Notes: generated by a model from the sequence alone, not told the origin. A DNA stretch of 64,000 bases from Acinetobacter bereziniae LMG 1003 = CIP 70.12 (GCF_000368925.1 NZ_KB849756.1:1-64000); one strand, 5' to 3'. Counted from the first letter of the stretch, positions 1-7,384 are shown. A program made the numbers and translations.

Positions 1-134
1 TATTATGTTAAATAAGATATCCAAGACTGTGGCTACACAACGCTATTGTTGCCACAGATCGTCAACGTGAATCCTAATAATTTTAATTCACGTTGACGAC
101 TATCCTAAGTAACATAATATTCGTTATGCAAAAT
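1..134. other. Left att structure: inverted dif-like arms around two hairpins
   Basis: A XerD-type arm TTATGTTAAAT is at 3-13. A full inverted dif-like site is at 107-134, made of a XerD arm AAGTAACATAA, the 6-nt spacer TATTCG and a XerC arm TTATGCAAAAT. Bases 1-19 pair with 101-119 (16 of 19). Between them are two hairpins: CTGTGGC/GCCACAG (27-57) and a perfect 13-bp stem at 60-72/86-98. Folded as single strand this gives a forked hairpin with a paired dif-like base, as known for CTXphi attP. The XerC arm partnering the first XerD arm would lie before base 1. Confidence 0.8.
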
Positions 135-183
135 CCTGCGCTATTTAATTTTATTCCAGGTCAACCCTACTTTTTGTATGGAA

Positions 184-387
184 TTATCTTAACCTATCTA
201 TGTGATGATCTAATTTTATAAATAATAATTTAAGTTGATCTATTTCATCGTAATTGTCTATGTCCAGTTCCCTGATCTGGTCTAAGTACTTCTCCAGTGA
301 ATCACGCATAAAAACATAATCTGATTTGTGTAATACCCCAATGTTTCGATTGTAAAACGTGGTTTTCCATACGTGTTTATTGTTCAT
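184..387 (-). CDS. Small phage accessory protein, 67 aa
   Basis: I do not recognise this protein. It is charged (many D, E, K and R), probably cytoplasmic, and predicted largely helical, with a stretch of alternating acidic and hydrophobic residues around residues 30-60. It is the last gene of the phage minus-strand transcript, 19 bp after the preceding 32-aa ORF and just before the left att structure. That position is where inoviruses often carry accessory genes. There is no clear Shine-Dalgarno, so translation may depend on the upstream small ORFs. Function unknown. Confidence 0.6.
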   Translation of the reverse strand: MNNKHVWKTTFYNRNIGVLHKSDYVFMRDSLEKYLDQIRELDIDNYDEIDQLKLLFIKLDHHIDRLR

Positions 388-405
388 TGTGTAATATTAT
401 GCCAA

Positions 406-504
406 TCATTCTTCAACATTATCACGAACCGATCTATATAAATTTTTAACACCGTAATAGCCTAATACAAGACAAAATGTAATCATACCAATCCAATAAT
501 CCAT
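406..504 (-). CDS. Small phage membrane protein, 32 aa
   Basis: This short ORF starts MDYWIGMITF and has one hydrophobic segment (about residues 4-18) followed by a basic stretch KNLYRSVRDN. That topology suits a small inner-membrane or minor virion protein. It begins 7 bp after the upstream 46-aa ORF ends and is followed by the 67-aa gene, so it sits in a compact string. No homologue is recognised. It could be spurious, but the tight spacing and membrane character argue for a gene. Confidence 0.5.
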   Translation of the reverse strand: MDYWIGMITFCLVLGYYGVKNLYRSVRDNVEE

Positions 505-510
505 TTAAAA

Positions 511-651
511 TCACCTACAATCTTTAATTGAATCAATAAACAATGAACTACTTTTTGCTTTACAAAGTTGTTCATTTGCATCTTGACCATCTTGATAAAT
601 TGGAAAAGAAAAAAATATAACAAATAAAATAATTATTAAAATAAAAGGCAT
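511..651 (-). CDS. Small phage membrane or exported protein, 46 aa
   Basis: The N-terminus MPFILIIILFVIFFSFPIYQ is a strong hydrophobic helix, either a signal peptide or a membrane anchor. A polar tail with two cysteines follows. A clear ribosome binding site (GGGGG) lies a few bases before the ATG. It is the first gene after the non-coding structured region at 705-826 and heads the terminal group of small genes. I do not recognise a family. An exported two-cysteine peptide might be an immunity or superinfection factor, but that is speculation. Confidence 0.55.
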   Translation of the reverse strand: MPFILIIILFVIFFSFPIYQDGQDANEQLCKAKSSSLFIDSIKDCR

Positions 652-704
652 AGAACCCCCTTTTTTAGATCAAATTATAGGCATCGTTACCCGCATATTA
701 TAGA

Positions 705-826
705 TTGCTATTTCAGTGAAATAGCAATAAAAAATGTAATCAGAGGGTCAATGCTCGAATGTTGTTTGTGACGATTTATAGTCATAAATCTAAGCGTCAT
801 AGACATGACGTTTTATCTATAAATCG
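705..826. other. Structured non-coding region, candidate phage origin or terminator
   Basis: This gene-free stretch holds two strong secondary structures. TTGCTATTTC pairs with GAAATAGCAA (705-727). A nested hairpin has outer arms CGATTTATAG (772-781) and CTATAAATCG (817-826) enclosing CGTCAT agac ATGACG (795-810). Filamentous phages keep replication origins, the packaging signal and the terminator in an intergenic hairpin array after the assembly gene. Position and structure fit that role. Which hairpin does what cannot be told by eye. Confidence 0.55.
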
Positions 827-879
827 GTACTTTGCGTATCAGATCGACAATTGTTTTTTGTTAAAACACTTGTGGATTT

Positions 880-990
880 TCAATCCAAATCATGAATAAA
901 AGGATAATCATCATAATTATGCAAATGATCAAGATAAGCCATAAAATCAGTATAAAGAATATACTCAAGAACATGTGCATCATGTTTCAT
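880..990 (-). CDS. Small acidic phage protein, 36 aa
   Basis: The ORF starts at an ATG that overlaps the stop of the upstream zinc-ribbon gene (ATGA). A good ribosome binding site (GGGGAGA) sits inside that gene's end. The peptide is rich in His, Asp and Tyr (MKHDAHVLEYILYTDFMAYL at the start), with no membrane segment. The stop-start overlap and binding site support real translation coupled to its neighbour. The family is unknown. The two proteins may form a functional pair. Confidence 0.6.
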   Translation of the reverse strand: MKHDAHVLEYILYTDFMAYLDHLHNYDDYPFIHDLD

Positions 991-1295
991 AAAAACGTCT
1001 CCCCACAACGTGGACAATATTCCCACTGCTGAGAATCCGCGTATTTAATTGGATATTCAGATTCGCATTTTGTACAAACCAATTTAGATGGCTCAATCTG
1101 CTCTAAGAGTTTTGGATCAACAAGTTTAGAAATTGAATTAACCCCTTTAAACAAAGTCCGTTTCATAGAATTAAGTGTTGAAGAATCAATAAAAGACAAA
1201 TGACCATTGGCAAGTAAATATTCAACATGAACAAGACAATCATTTAAATCTTTTATAGATGTGATTAATAATTTTTCATTTGATTTCAAAACCAT
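987..1295 (-). CDS. Phage zinc-ribbon protein, 102 aa
   Basis: The N-terminal 70 residues look helical. The C-terminus carries CTKCESEYPI followed by EYCPRCGETF, i.e. two CxxC knuckles about 18 residues apart, a rubredoxin-like zinc ribbon. It starts 9 bp after the Zot gene with a good AGGAAT binding site, so it is cotranscribed with assembly genes. Zinc ribbons commonly bind nucleic acid or protein. A regulatory or host-takeover role is possible but unproven. I do not recognise a named family. Confidence 0.7.
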   Translation of the reverse strand: MVLKSNEKLLITSIKDLNDCLVHVEYLLANGHLSFIDSSTLNSMKRTLFKGVNSISKLVDPKLLEQIEPSKLVCTKCESEYPIKYADSQQWEYCPRCGETFL

Positions 1296-1304
1296 AGATT
1301 ATTC

Positions 1305-2774
1305 CTAGAAACTAAAGTTAGTTTGATCATTTGCACCATTGTTGTGTTTAGGCTCTAAATGAGGCTCAACATAGTTATTTGCCATCTGAACTGGTTGTTT
1401 ATATGGCTTGTATTGCTCAATTGTATTTGATGATGGCGGTTGAATTTGTTGTGATGAATTAATCTGATTTTGGTTGTTATTGGCGAAATAATTAAATGGT
1501 CTCTCACCATCATCAATTAAGCGTTTACAAACGCTTTGAGGTGCTTCAAGTTTTGTTCCTTGCTGTGTGTAAGCATAATATTTACCGTTAAATTTAACAC
1601 AACCTGCAAATACTGGTTTTGCTGTTGCTTCGTAATTTGAACTAATTTGCGTGTCATACGGTTTAGTCGGGTCATAATTAACATAGTATGAATTAGCCTC
1701 TCTAACGCTTTTATTTAATTCATCTATTTTTTTCTTATTGTATGCAATACATTTTTCAAGATGATTGTTATTTAAATCTTCGCAGTCAGGTTCAAGAGAC
1801 GATTTAGTTTCATTGACTGGTTTAGGTGGAGGTGGTTCAGAATTATTATTATTAGCTTCAGCAGTGACTTCTGAATTGTCTGAAAACAGACCAAACGTGT
1901 TAGCACTTTTTAATTTAGAAAAGCCCCAGTAAAACAAGCCGCAGATCGCAACTAGCATTAAAATAATCATCGAAGGATATGATTTAGGGACGTTATGATC
2001 TTCTGATGAAATATAATATTTATAAAGATATGGTTTATAAAAAAACAATCTAATTGAAATTGCATTATTTCTCGTTGTTCCAGTAAAGTATTTTTGCACC
2101 TCTGAATATTCATAGATAAACATCATCGGCCAACCGAACAAACGACGAAGTTTTAAATGTTTTGATGATGCTGCAATTGTTGCAGGGTTTAAACGTGCAA
2201 TATCTTGTGTGATCAAATAAATATCAAATCCAAAGTGACCGTGTAAAGTTAATGATCGCCCTATATCTAAGATTTGTTCTTTCTTTTTGATTAACAATAA
2301 TTTTTTACGTTTATTAATATCTTCAAATATTAACTTTTTGAAATCTAAAGGAAGCTTCTTGTCTTTAAGTATGATTGCTTTAATTTCAGCAATTTGATCT
2401 TGGTCATATTCATTAAATTTAAAATATTGATCTATGTAATATAAGACTTGTTCATCAAATACTGCGTTAGAAATCTTTGAAATGATACCGTCCAATTCTC
2501 TTGTATCTACAATTAAATCTTTCATTAAGTCATCTTTGCTGAATGCAGGATGCTCATGAGCTTCATCATAAATAAAGATTGTGCCGTTAGGAAAATCACG
2601 CCAGTCTACTGGGTTATGCAATGTTCCATTTACGGAAATCACGCCAGGATAATTAATCCCAATAATATTTGTTACGATATGTCGATTCGGATATTTCTTT
2701 GTAAATTTATCAATTAGATAAATCATGTATTGTGATTTACCCGTCCTCGGCGGTGCGTCAATGATATATTGCAT
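1305..2774 (-). CDS. Zot/pI-family filamentous phage assembly ATPase
   Basis: This 489-aa protein has the zonular occludens toxin/pI layout. A Walker A motif APPRTGKS is at residues 7-14 and a Walker B-like IFIYDEAH at 66-73. A transmembrane helix (about 267-287) separates the cytoplasmic ATPase from a periplasmic tail. The tail has a conserved-looking two-cysteine segment (about 385-420) and a Gln/Asn/Pro-rich end. In inoviruses this inner-membrane protein powers extrusion of the virion through an outer-membrane channel. No phage pIV secretin is visible, so a host secretin would be needed. It follows the DUF2523 gene, as is typical of Pf1-like phages. Confidence 0.93.
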   Translation of the reverse strand: MQYIIDAPPRTGKSQYMIYLIDKFTKKYPNRHIVTNIIGINYPGVISVNGTLHNPVDWRDFPNGTIFIYDEAHEHPAFSKDDLMKDLIVDTRELDGIISKISNAVFDEQVLYYIDQYFKFNEYDQDQIAEIKAIILKDKKLPLDFKKLIFEDINKRKKLLLIKKKEQILDIGRSLTLHGHFGFDIYLITQDIARLNPATIAASSKHLKLRRLFGWPMMFIYEYSEVQKYFTGTTRNNAISIRLFFYKPYLYKYYISSEDHNVPKSYPSMIILMLVAICGLFYWGFSKLKSANTFGLFSDNSEVTAEANNNNSEPPPPKPVNETKSSLEPDCEDLNNNHLEKCIAYNKKKIDELNKSVREANSYYVNYDPTKPYDTQISSNYEATAKPVFAGCVKFNGKYYAYTQQGTKLEAPQSVCKRLIDDGERPFNYFANNNQNQINSSQQIQPPSSNTIEQYKPYKQPVQMANNYVEPHLEPKHNNGANDQTNFSF

Positions 2775-2852
2775 TTATTATTCTCCATCAAAGCTAATCG
2801 TCTTTGCGTTCGTCGTCGTCGTCATTCTTCCTTCTCCTCCTCAGCAAAAGAC

Positions 2853-3131
2853 TCAAGCTTTTCCTAAGAACACTTTGGCAGCCTTAATTGAGCCTGCTAT
2901 GGAATAAGCTGAAATCACAACACTTAGATAAAAATCAAATTTTAAAATCTGTACTATGTATAGAAAATCACTAGGTAAGCTATACAAATAACCACGTAAC
3001 ATACTTTCTAATCGTTCGCATAAGCCATTAATAAAATTGAAAGTAATGAGTGTTAGACCCGCACCTATCAACAATCGGGCAATTAAACGACTGGCAATTC
3101 CAACAAATATTCCAATTAAAACAGCTGGCAT
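2853..3131 (-). CDS. DUF2523-type minor coat protein (pVI-like)
   Basis: This 92-aa very hydrophobic protein has two or three membrane segments (about residues 3-32 and 62-85). Proteins of this kind (DUF2523) sit between the adhesin and Zot genes in Pf1-like phages and are the counterpart of the pVI cap protein. The ATG follows the adhesin stop directly (TAAATG) with a GGAGAA binding site inside the adhesin end, so the two are translationally coupled. A 78-bp gap separates it from Zot. Confidence 0.85.
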   Translation of the reverse strand: MPAVLIGIFVGIASRLIARLLIGAGLTLITFNFINGLCERLESMLRGYLYSLPSDFLYIVQILKFDFYLSVVISAYSIAGSIKAAKVFLGKA

Positions 3132-4817
3132 TTATGTGTTCTCCGATAAAATTGCAATTCCATGAAGACATGCAGCAAGTGCAACGATATAACCCATAAT
3201 TTGTAAGACATAGCAGAATTGAGATAAATCAAGCGTGAATGTATGACCTTTAAAACTGAATGATTTGTTCACTGGACATTGACCAGTAACTTTATAAAGT
3301 TCTGAATTTAACTCTTGTTGCTGAAATTCTCTTGTTGGCGCTTCTTCGGGTTCAGAGTCTTGATTTTCTTCAAATAGCCAATCTTTAATAGCAGTTAATG
3401 TTTCAGATATTCCATCTAATTTCCCCTCAATTCCTGAAAGATCAGTTTCAGAACCACTACCATTGGGAGAGCTTGCACCGTTTGAGCCATCAGGCTTGTT
3501 TTTGATTTCGTCAAGAACGTCCTTTATATCTCTAAGATTCTGATTTGATTCATCAAGTTTTGTGTTAGTTTGGTCAATTTTTTCATTTGTTTTATCTATT
3601 TTTGATGATACGTCATTGATTGATGTTGATAATTCATCTTTTAGCCAAGTGATCTTTTCTGCTACTGCATTAATTGCAGATATTACGCCTGACATGTCAA
3701 TCGTTGGGGCTTGCTGTACAATTGTTTGACCGCCTGTGCTGTGATTTGCACCCGTGTTGGGGTTCGTTGTTGTTGTCGTCGTAGAGTTATTATTGTTATT
3801 AATAACAGTCGTTGAATTGTTGTTATTAATCGTTGTTGTTGTTGAACCGTCAGGATTTTTTACTGTTGTCGTTGTTCCAGTACTCGTAGAACTTGTTCCG
3901 TCAGGATTCTTTGTAGTTGTCGTTGATGTACCGTCTTTGTTGATTGTCGTTGTTGATTTTGAGCCGTCAGCACCAGTGACAGTAGCTGAAACAGGATTTC
4001 CATTTGCATCCGAGGTGACTGTTGTTTTAGAGCCATCAGCATTGTTTGTTGTTGCAGTAGAACCGCCTGAAGGTGGGGTAACTGAAGAATCTGAACCGTT
4101 GTTATTGCCTGTGTTATTCGATTTTTTTACACAAACTGCTTTTCCGTTGTAACTACCAGAAACGTAATCTGAACCACAACCACCTTTGGGACGATCACAA
4201 TATGTTGCGCCAGCAGTACAGCCACTTTCAATCTTGGGTGGTGGTGCATCAGGTGGGCAATAAATAGAACCGTCAGAACCACGGGTACAACCATCATTAG
4301 GAGGTGTGTAACATCCACCGTATGGGTCATTAGAATTACAAGAACCACCGAAAGAATCATTACAAGATGATGTTGGCTGATCTGAAACGGATGTTAAATA
4401 AACAGCAGACTTTGAACCTAAATTAGAAATTTGAGATGCAGAATCTCTATTTTCGTATTTACAGAATTTGCCATCGGGACCTTTGACGCATTTTGTTTGC
4501 GGTACTGGGTTGCCTGTTGGAAAGTATTGAATAAATCGTTCGCCAGCTTTCGGACAAGTAAATACTTCATCATATGATCGAATATATGTTGTTTGTATAG
4601 TTGTGCCATTTGCAGTTTCAGCATAACAAAGTGTATTTATTACTTCATGCTTTCCATAAGATGCAAATGTTTTTGCCCATTTTTCACATGCAGTATTTTC
4701 TGTACTTCCGCAAAAGCCTGAATTTTGACTGACTGCACAATATGTCTTTGTTGCAGAATATGAGTGTATTGAGAAAGTTATAAAAAATACAAAAATCAAA
4801 TATTTAAAAAATTTCAT
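3132..4817 (-). CDS. pIII/TspB-like attachment (adhesin) protein, 561 aa
   Basis: A signal peptide (about residues 1-22) is followed by a cysteine-rich N-terminal region (about 26-235) likely to form disulfide-bonded receptor domains. Next comes a low-complexity linker (about 235-365) of repeated NPDGS/DGSK-T and poly-Asn/Thr units, then a coiled coil (about 375-440). The C-terminal domain has two cysteines and a terminal membrane anchor (about 535-556). This matches pIII/ORF437/TspB-type minor coat proteins, which bind the pilus or receptor and cap the virion. The start has an AAGGGA binding site. The repeated linker DNA could change length by slippage. Confidence 0.85.
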   Translation of the reverse strand: MKFFKYLIFVFFITFSIHSYSATKTYCAVSQNSGFCGSTENTACEKWAKTFASYGKHEVINTLCYAETANGTTIQTTYIRSYDEVFTCPKAGERFIQYFPTGNPVPQTKCVKGPDGKFCKYENRDSASQISNLGSKSAVYLTSVSDQPTSSCNDSFGGSCNSNDPYGGCYTPPNDGCTRGSDGSIYCPPDAPPPKIESGCTAGATYCDRPKGGCGSDYVSGSYNGKAVCVKKSNNTGNNNGSDSSVTPPSGGSTATTNNADGSKTTVTSDANGNPVSATVTGADGSKSTTTINKDGTSTTTTKNPDGTSSTSTGTTTTVKNPDGSTTTTINNNNSTTVINNNNNSTTTTTTNPNTGANHSTGGQTIVQQAPTIDMSGVISAINAVAEKITWLKDELSTSINDVSSKIDKTNEKIDQTNTKLDESNQNLRDIKDVLDEIKNKPDGSNGASSPNGSGSETDLSGIEGKLDGISETLTAIKDWLFEENQDSEPEEAPTREFQQQELNSELYKVTGQCPVNKSFSFKGHTFTLDLSQFCYVLQIMGYIVALAACLHGIAILSENT

Positions 4818-4837
4818 AATCGTAATCCCTTAAATAT

Positions 4838-4909
4838 TTAAAAAAACATCTTATGCATGGATATCCAAACAAGGATTACTATGAACCAATTTAACAAAGA
4901 CGAATCCAT
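4838..4909 (-). CDS. Tiny membrane protein, 23 aa, candidate minor coat protein
   Basis: A 23-codon ORF lies in the gap between the major coat and adhesin genes. It starts MDSSLLNWFIVILVW, is almost entirely one hydrophobic helix and ends in aromatic residues. A strong binding site (GGGGG, 5 nt before the ATG) precedes it, and it starts about 15 bp after the major coat stop. Size and hydrophobicity resemble pVII/pIX-type cap proteins. The ORF partly overlaps an inverted repeat, so an RNA structure alone is the alternative reading. Confidence 0.5.
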   Translation of the reverse strand: MDSSLLNWFIVILVWISMHKMFF

Positions 4910-4916
4910 AGTAACC
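4873..4916 (-). terminator. Stem-loop after the major coat gene
   Basis: TTACTATG (4876-4883) pairs with CATAGTAA (4907-4914), extended by G-C pairs. It lies just after the coat gene in transcription order. Filamentous phages often place an attenuating terminator here to keep coat mRNA in excess over adhesin mRNA. No clean U run follows, so this is tentative. Confidence 0.35.
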
Positions 4917-4924
4917 CCCTGATT

Positions 4925-5194
4925 TTATTTCTTTTTCACAAGAGAAATAATGATGCCGATTACTGCAAGTGAAATTACAAGCCCGATAATAATGATGCCA
5001 GTACCGTCAATTGTTTCTGTAGCACCTGATGCCGTATAAGCAGCTTGAACATCAGTTGTTTTTAGAGCATGAGCACTAGAAACAGCTAAGGAAGTTACAG
5101 CACTAGCTGCAATACCGATTTTGTTGCGAAAGCGTTGAAACCATGATTTTTTATGGTTTTCTTGCTCAATTTTTTCTACATTTTTTAAAGTCAT
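4925..5194 (-). CDS. Major coat protein (pVIII-like), 89 aa
   Basis: A long basic n-region is followed by a hydrophobic signal core and an Ala-rich cleavage region ending AHA (about residue 43). That leaves a mature protein of about 46 residues: an amphipathic acidic N-terminus, one transmembrane helix (about 66-86) and a basic KKK tail. This is the pVIII design, where thousands of copies coat the ssDNA. A strong GGGAGA binding site precedes the ATG by 8 nt. It sits in the expected place between the ssDNA-binding protein and the adhesin. Confidence 0.92.
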   Translation of the reverse strand: MTLKNVEKIEQENHKKSWFQRFRNKIGIAASAVTSLAVSSAHALKTTDVQAAYTASGATETIDGTGIIIIGLVISLAVIGIIISLVKKK

Positions 5195-5209
5195 GACATT
5201 TCTCCCGAA

Positions 5210-5398
5210 TTAGTCACTTTTAAGGATTAAACTCTTTACTGCTCTTACGACCAGTACAGAGATATAAGTTGAAATCATTATTAAAAGAAGCTGATCTCTT
5301 GCTTCATCCGTCAACGTCGGAATTATTGAAAATGGAACCCATTGCAAGCATTGGTTTGTTGTTTCATCTATCAACTGACAAACGTGGTAACCTTCCAT
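5210..5398 (-). CDS. Small phage membrane protein, 62 aa
   Basis: The protein has a hydrophilic, two-cysteine N-terminal half and one C-terminal transmembrane helix (about residues 36-56) ending in a basic tail. It starts inside the end of the upstream 39-aa ORF (35-bp overlap) with a GGAGAG binding site. It ends 15 bp before the coat gene. In f1-like order this slot belongs to small virion-tip proteins, so a minor coat role is likely but unproven. Confidence 0.7.
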   Translation of the reverse strand: MEGYHVCQLIDETTNQCLQWVPFSIIPTLTDEARDQLLLIMISTYISVLVVRAVKSLILKSD

Positions 5399-5483
5399 TT
5401 TTTACTCTCCGTATCAGCTGTATGACATTAATTAAAAAACTGACAACGCCATAGATGAAGAAAAACCAAACAATGTATTCCAT
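5364..5483 (-). CDS. Small phage membrane protein, 39 aa
   Basis: This ORF starts MEYIVWFFFIYGVVSFLINV, a single transmembrane helix, followed by a strongly basic tail (RRVKNGRLPR). An AAGG binding site lies 9-10 bp upstream. It begins 6 bp after the zinc-finger ORF stops and its end overlaps the next gene, so the group is tightly packed. It is the size of pVII/pIX-type minor coat proteins. No named family is recognised. Confidence 0.6.
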   Translation of the reverse strand: MEYIVWFFFIYGVVSFLINVIQLIRRVKNGRLPRLSVDR

Positions 5484-5489
5484 TTTTAT

Positions 5490-5588
5490 CTAACCTTTAC
5501 ATGCAGATACATGAAACTGATACGCTTTTGGATGCTGATAAGCTCCACAGATCGGACAGGCGTATGTTAAAAAGTTTGAATAAATCAT
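5490..5588 (-). CDS. Tiny CxxC...HxxxC zinc-finger protein, 32 aa
   Basis: The ORF contains ACPICGAYQHPKAYQFHVSA and then a cysteine. The Cys11-x2-Cys14 and His26-x3-Cys30 spacing gives a compact C2HC zinc finger in a protein of only 32 residues. Its ATG overlaps the stop of the ssDNA-binding gene (ATGA), so it is translationally coupled to replication genes. No family name is recognised. Nucleic-acid binding or a regulatory role is inferred from the finger alone. Confidence 0.65.
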   Translation of the reverse strand: MIYSNFLTYACPICGAYQHPKAYQFHVSACKG

Positions 5589-5893
5589 TTTGTTTGTGCC
5601 TGAGCTAATGGAGCTTTTTGTGGAACAAGATCTTTTATAATAATGCGTGATGCAGAACCATTCGAAACTTGTTCCAAAGTCACATCTGCAACAAGCGGAT
5701 ATTCAAGACCTTTGATTTTTTGGAAGTTGTCAGCAGTACCCCAAACCATTGCTTCACCTACTTCACCGACGAAGTTTTCACCCTCCTGAAGATCGGCTTT
5801 ATAGAAAATAGTTGTTTTATCAAAAGGAACACCGTTGTAATTCCCCTTTGAAGCCTTAGCACCTAACACCACCATTGTTGATTTAAATTGCAT
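5585..5893 (-). CDS. Phage ssDNA-binding protein (pV-like), 102 aa
   Basis: The preferred start is the internal ATG giving MQFKSTMVVLGAKASKGNYN. The longer frame upstream lies inside the replication gene. The predicted fold is all-beta with alternating hydrophobic residues, as in OB-fold pV-type proteins. It has a Gln/Ala-rich C-terminus. It lies directly after the initiator with an 11-bp overlap, the classic place for the protein that coats new plus strands and switches replication to packaging. The family match is by position and pattern. Confidence 0.75.
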   Translation of the reverse strand: MQFKSTMVVLGAKASKGNYNGVPFDKTTIFYKADLQEGENFVGEVGEAMVWGTADNFQKIKGLEYPLVADVTLEQVSNGSASRIIIKDLVPQKAPLAQAQTK

Positions 5894-7382
5894 GGATAAA
5901 TTCCTTATAAGCAGATTGATTAAGTAGAGGAACACCAACAAATAAAGGTGATTCTTCATCTACATTTATGTTAAAAATTCGTCTGTTAAGACTAGAAAGA
6001 CGTAATGACTGCATTACGGATGCATGTGTAAATTGAAGTCGTTTAGGTACTTCATCTTTGTCTGATGAAATCATGGTCAAAAGAGCATCATCAGAAATGA
6101 TTTTTCTGAATTGACGTATATATTTACCAAATTGAACTTTGAGTACATCTATAGCTTTATCAAAGTTAATAGTTGCTTGTTTATCAACAAGTTCGCATTT
6201 TTCAGGTGCAGTAAAATCATGCAATTGATTACACAATGCTTCTAATGCAGGATATGCACCCTTAAAATATGTTGACGGTGATAAAAGAACATCTAAAGGC
6301 AAATATCGGTCTGATGATTTAAGCTCAAGCTCAAGACGTGTCCAAAGACTAAGTGAATCACCTTCTTTTTTGCCACGCTCATAACATCTTAAAAACTTAG
6401 AACTTTCACGATTTCCAACAGTAAAAGTTAAACCCTTACCGTTAATACGCTTCCAGTCGCCAAGCTTATTAATTTCAGGATTACGACCACCACAGAAGAA
6501 CAAATCTTCATTGTCCCATTGGTCACAAGCTTGAACAGAAACAAATTCACTTTCGAAATCATCAAATGCAATATCGACGCGGTTTAATTTAGGGTTTTTT
6601 GCCTGTGTTTTTAAAAACTTATAAAGCTGTTCATTCCAACCTTTTCGAGCTAAAGCACAGCCCGAGCCATTGATTTGTACACGTATACGATTGTTATTAT
6701 TACCGTATAAAACCATGCCCAAATTATCTTGTAAATCATAGCCATATTTGTCGAAACGTATGCCACACTTACGTTTTTGAGCTATACCAAAGCCAAACAT
6801 CTCAAAGAGTAATTGATCAAGCCATGTTTCAATTGCATCACCAATACCCAAGTCTATTTGCTCTTGGTCTAATTGGAGATATTTATCTCCAAAAGTAGAA
6901 ACACAGAAACTAAATGTTACCCAGTCAAGACCCACAACATTATTTTCAATTGGAGTGCAACGCAGCACAGGTACTACACCCTTTTGAGTTGAAATTAACT
7001 TGTAGTTATCCAAATGACGAGGAAAAGCTTGTGAATCAGATGTTTTTTGTGTATCAGCTACCCCCATATTATAAAAGGGGGGTTCAAGAGACATATCCCG
7101 TGTATTTTTCAAGGGAAAGGTTATTTTTTGTACAAATAAATCCGCAATAGATTGGTCATCTTTTTTCTTAGGTTGATTCAAAGCATTTTCAAATGCAGAG
7201 AACTTATTTTTAACTATGCCCTGCAACATGTTTCTAAGAATGTTTGAATCTTCTAATGAGATTTCACCGAATGACGTGTGAGCTTCAATTTCGTATGTAA
7301 TGTCTTTTTCACGATGATATAACTCATCAAGTGTTAAATGAGCATCATCAAAGGCGTGGATTTTTTCGAGGATTGTTTTCAT
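5883..7382 (-). CDS. Rolling-circle replication initiator (pII-like)
   Basis: This protein of about 499 aa starts MKTILEKIHAFDDAHLTLDE; a longer upstream frame overlaps the preceding 28-aa gene. The central part carries the phage/plasmid Rep signature: NVVGLDWVTFSF, KLNRVDIAFDDFE, then RCYERGKKEG and TRLELELK. These match the Rep_trans/phage replication initiation family, which nicks the plus-strand origin through a tyrosine. The first 100 residues look like a separate helical region. It is the longest replication gene and is followed by the ssDNA-binding protein, as in Pf1-like and CTX-like phages. Confidence 0.9.
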   Translation of the reverse strand: MKTILEKIHAFDDAHLTLDELYHREKDITYEIEAHTSFGEISLEDSNILRNMLQGIVKNKFSAFENALNQPKKKDDQSIADLFVQKITFPLKNTRDMSLEPPFYNMGVADTQKTSDSQAFPRHLDNYKLISTQKGVVPVLRCTPIENNVVGLDWVTFSFCVSTFGDKYLQLDQEQIDLGIGDAIETWLDQLLFEMFGFGIAQKRKCGIRFDKYGYDLQDNLGMVLYGNNNNRIRVQINGSGCALARKGWNEQLYKFLKTQAKNPKLNRVDIAFDDFESEFVSVQACDQWDNEDLFFCGGRNPEINKLGDWKRINGKGLTFTVGNRESSKFLRCYERGKKEGDSLSLWTRLELELKSSDRYLPLDVLLSPSTYFKGAYPALEALCNQLHDFTAPEKCELVDKQATINFDKAIDVLKVQFGKYIRQFRKIISDDALLTMISSDKDEVPKRLQFTHASVMQSLRLSSLNRRIFNINVDEESPLFVGVPLLNQSAYKEFIHAI

Positions 7383-7384
7383 TA

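Noticed and set aside
1305..2774. Zot as an enterotoxin
   Set aside because: The gene is a phage assembly ATPase; no evidence in the C-terminus for the toxin peptide of Vibrio Zot.
2776..2852. 15-codon minus-strand ORF between DUF2523 and Zot
   Set aside because: Too short, low complexity (poly-Thr from an ACG repeat) and without conserved features; treated as spacer.
2725..2907. Plus-strand 60-aa ORF across the Zot/DUF2523 gap
   Set aside because: It overlaps the starts and ends of well supported genes on the other strand and lacks a start signal.
3754..4152. Plus-strand 132-aa ORF rich in Val and Leu
   Set aside because: It is the antisense of the repeated adhesin linker; its composition mirrors Asn/Thr codons and it has no binding site.
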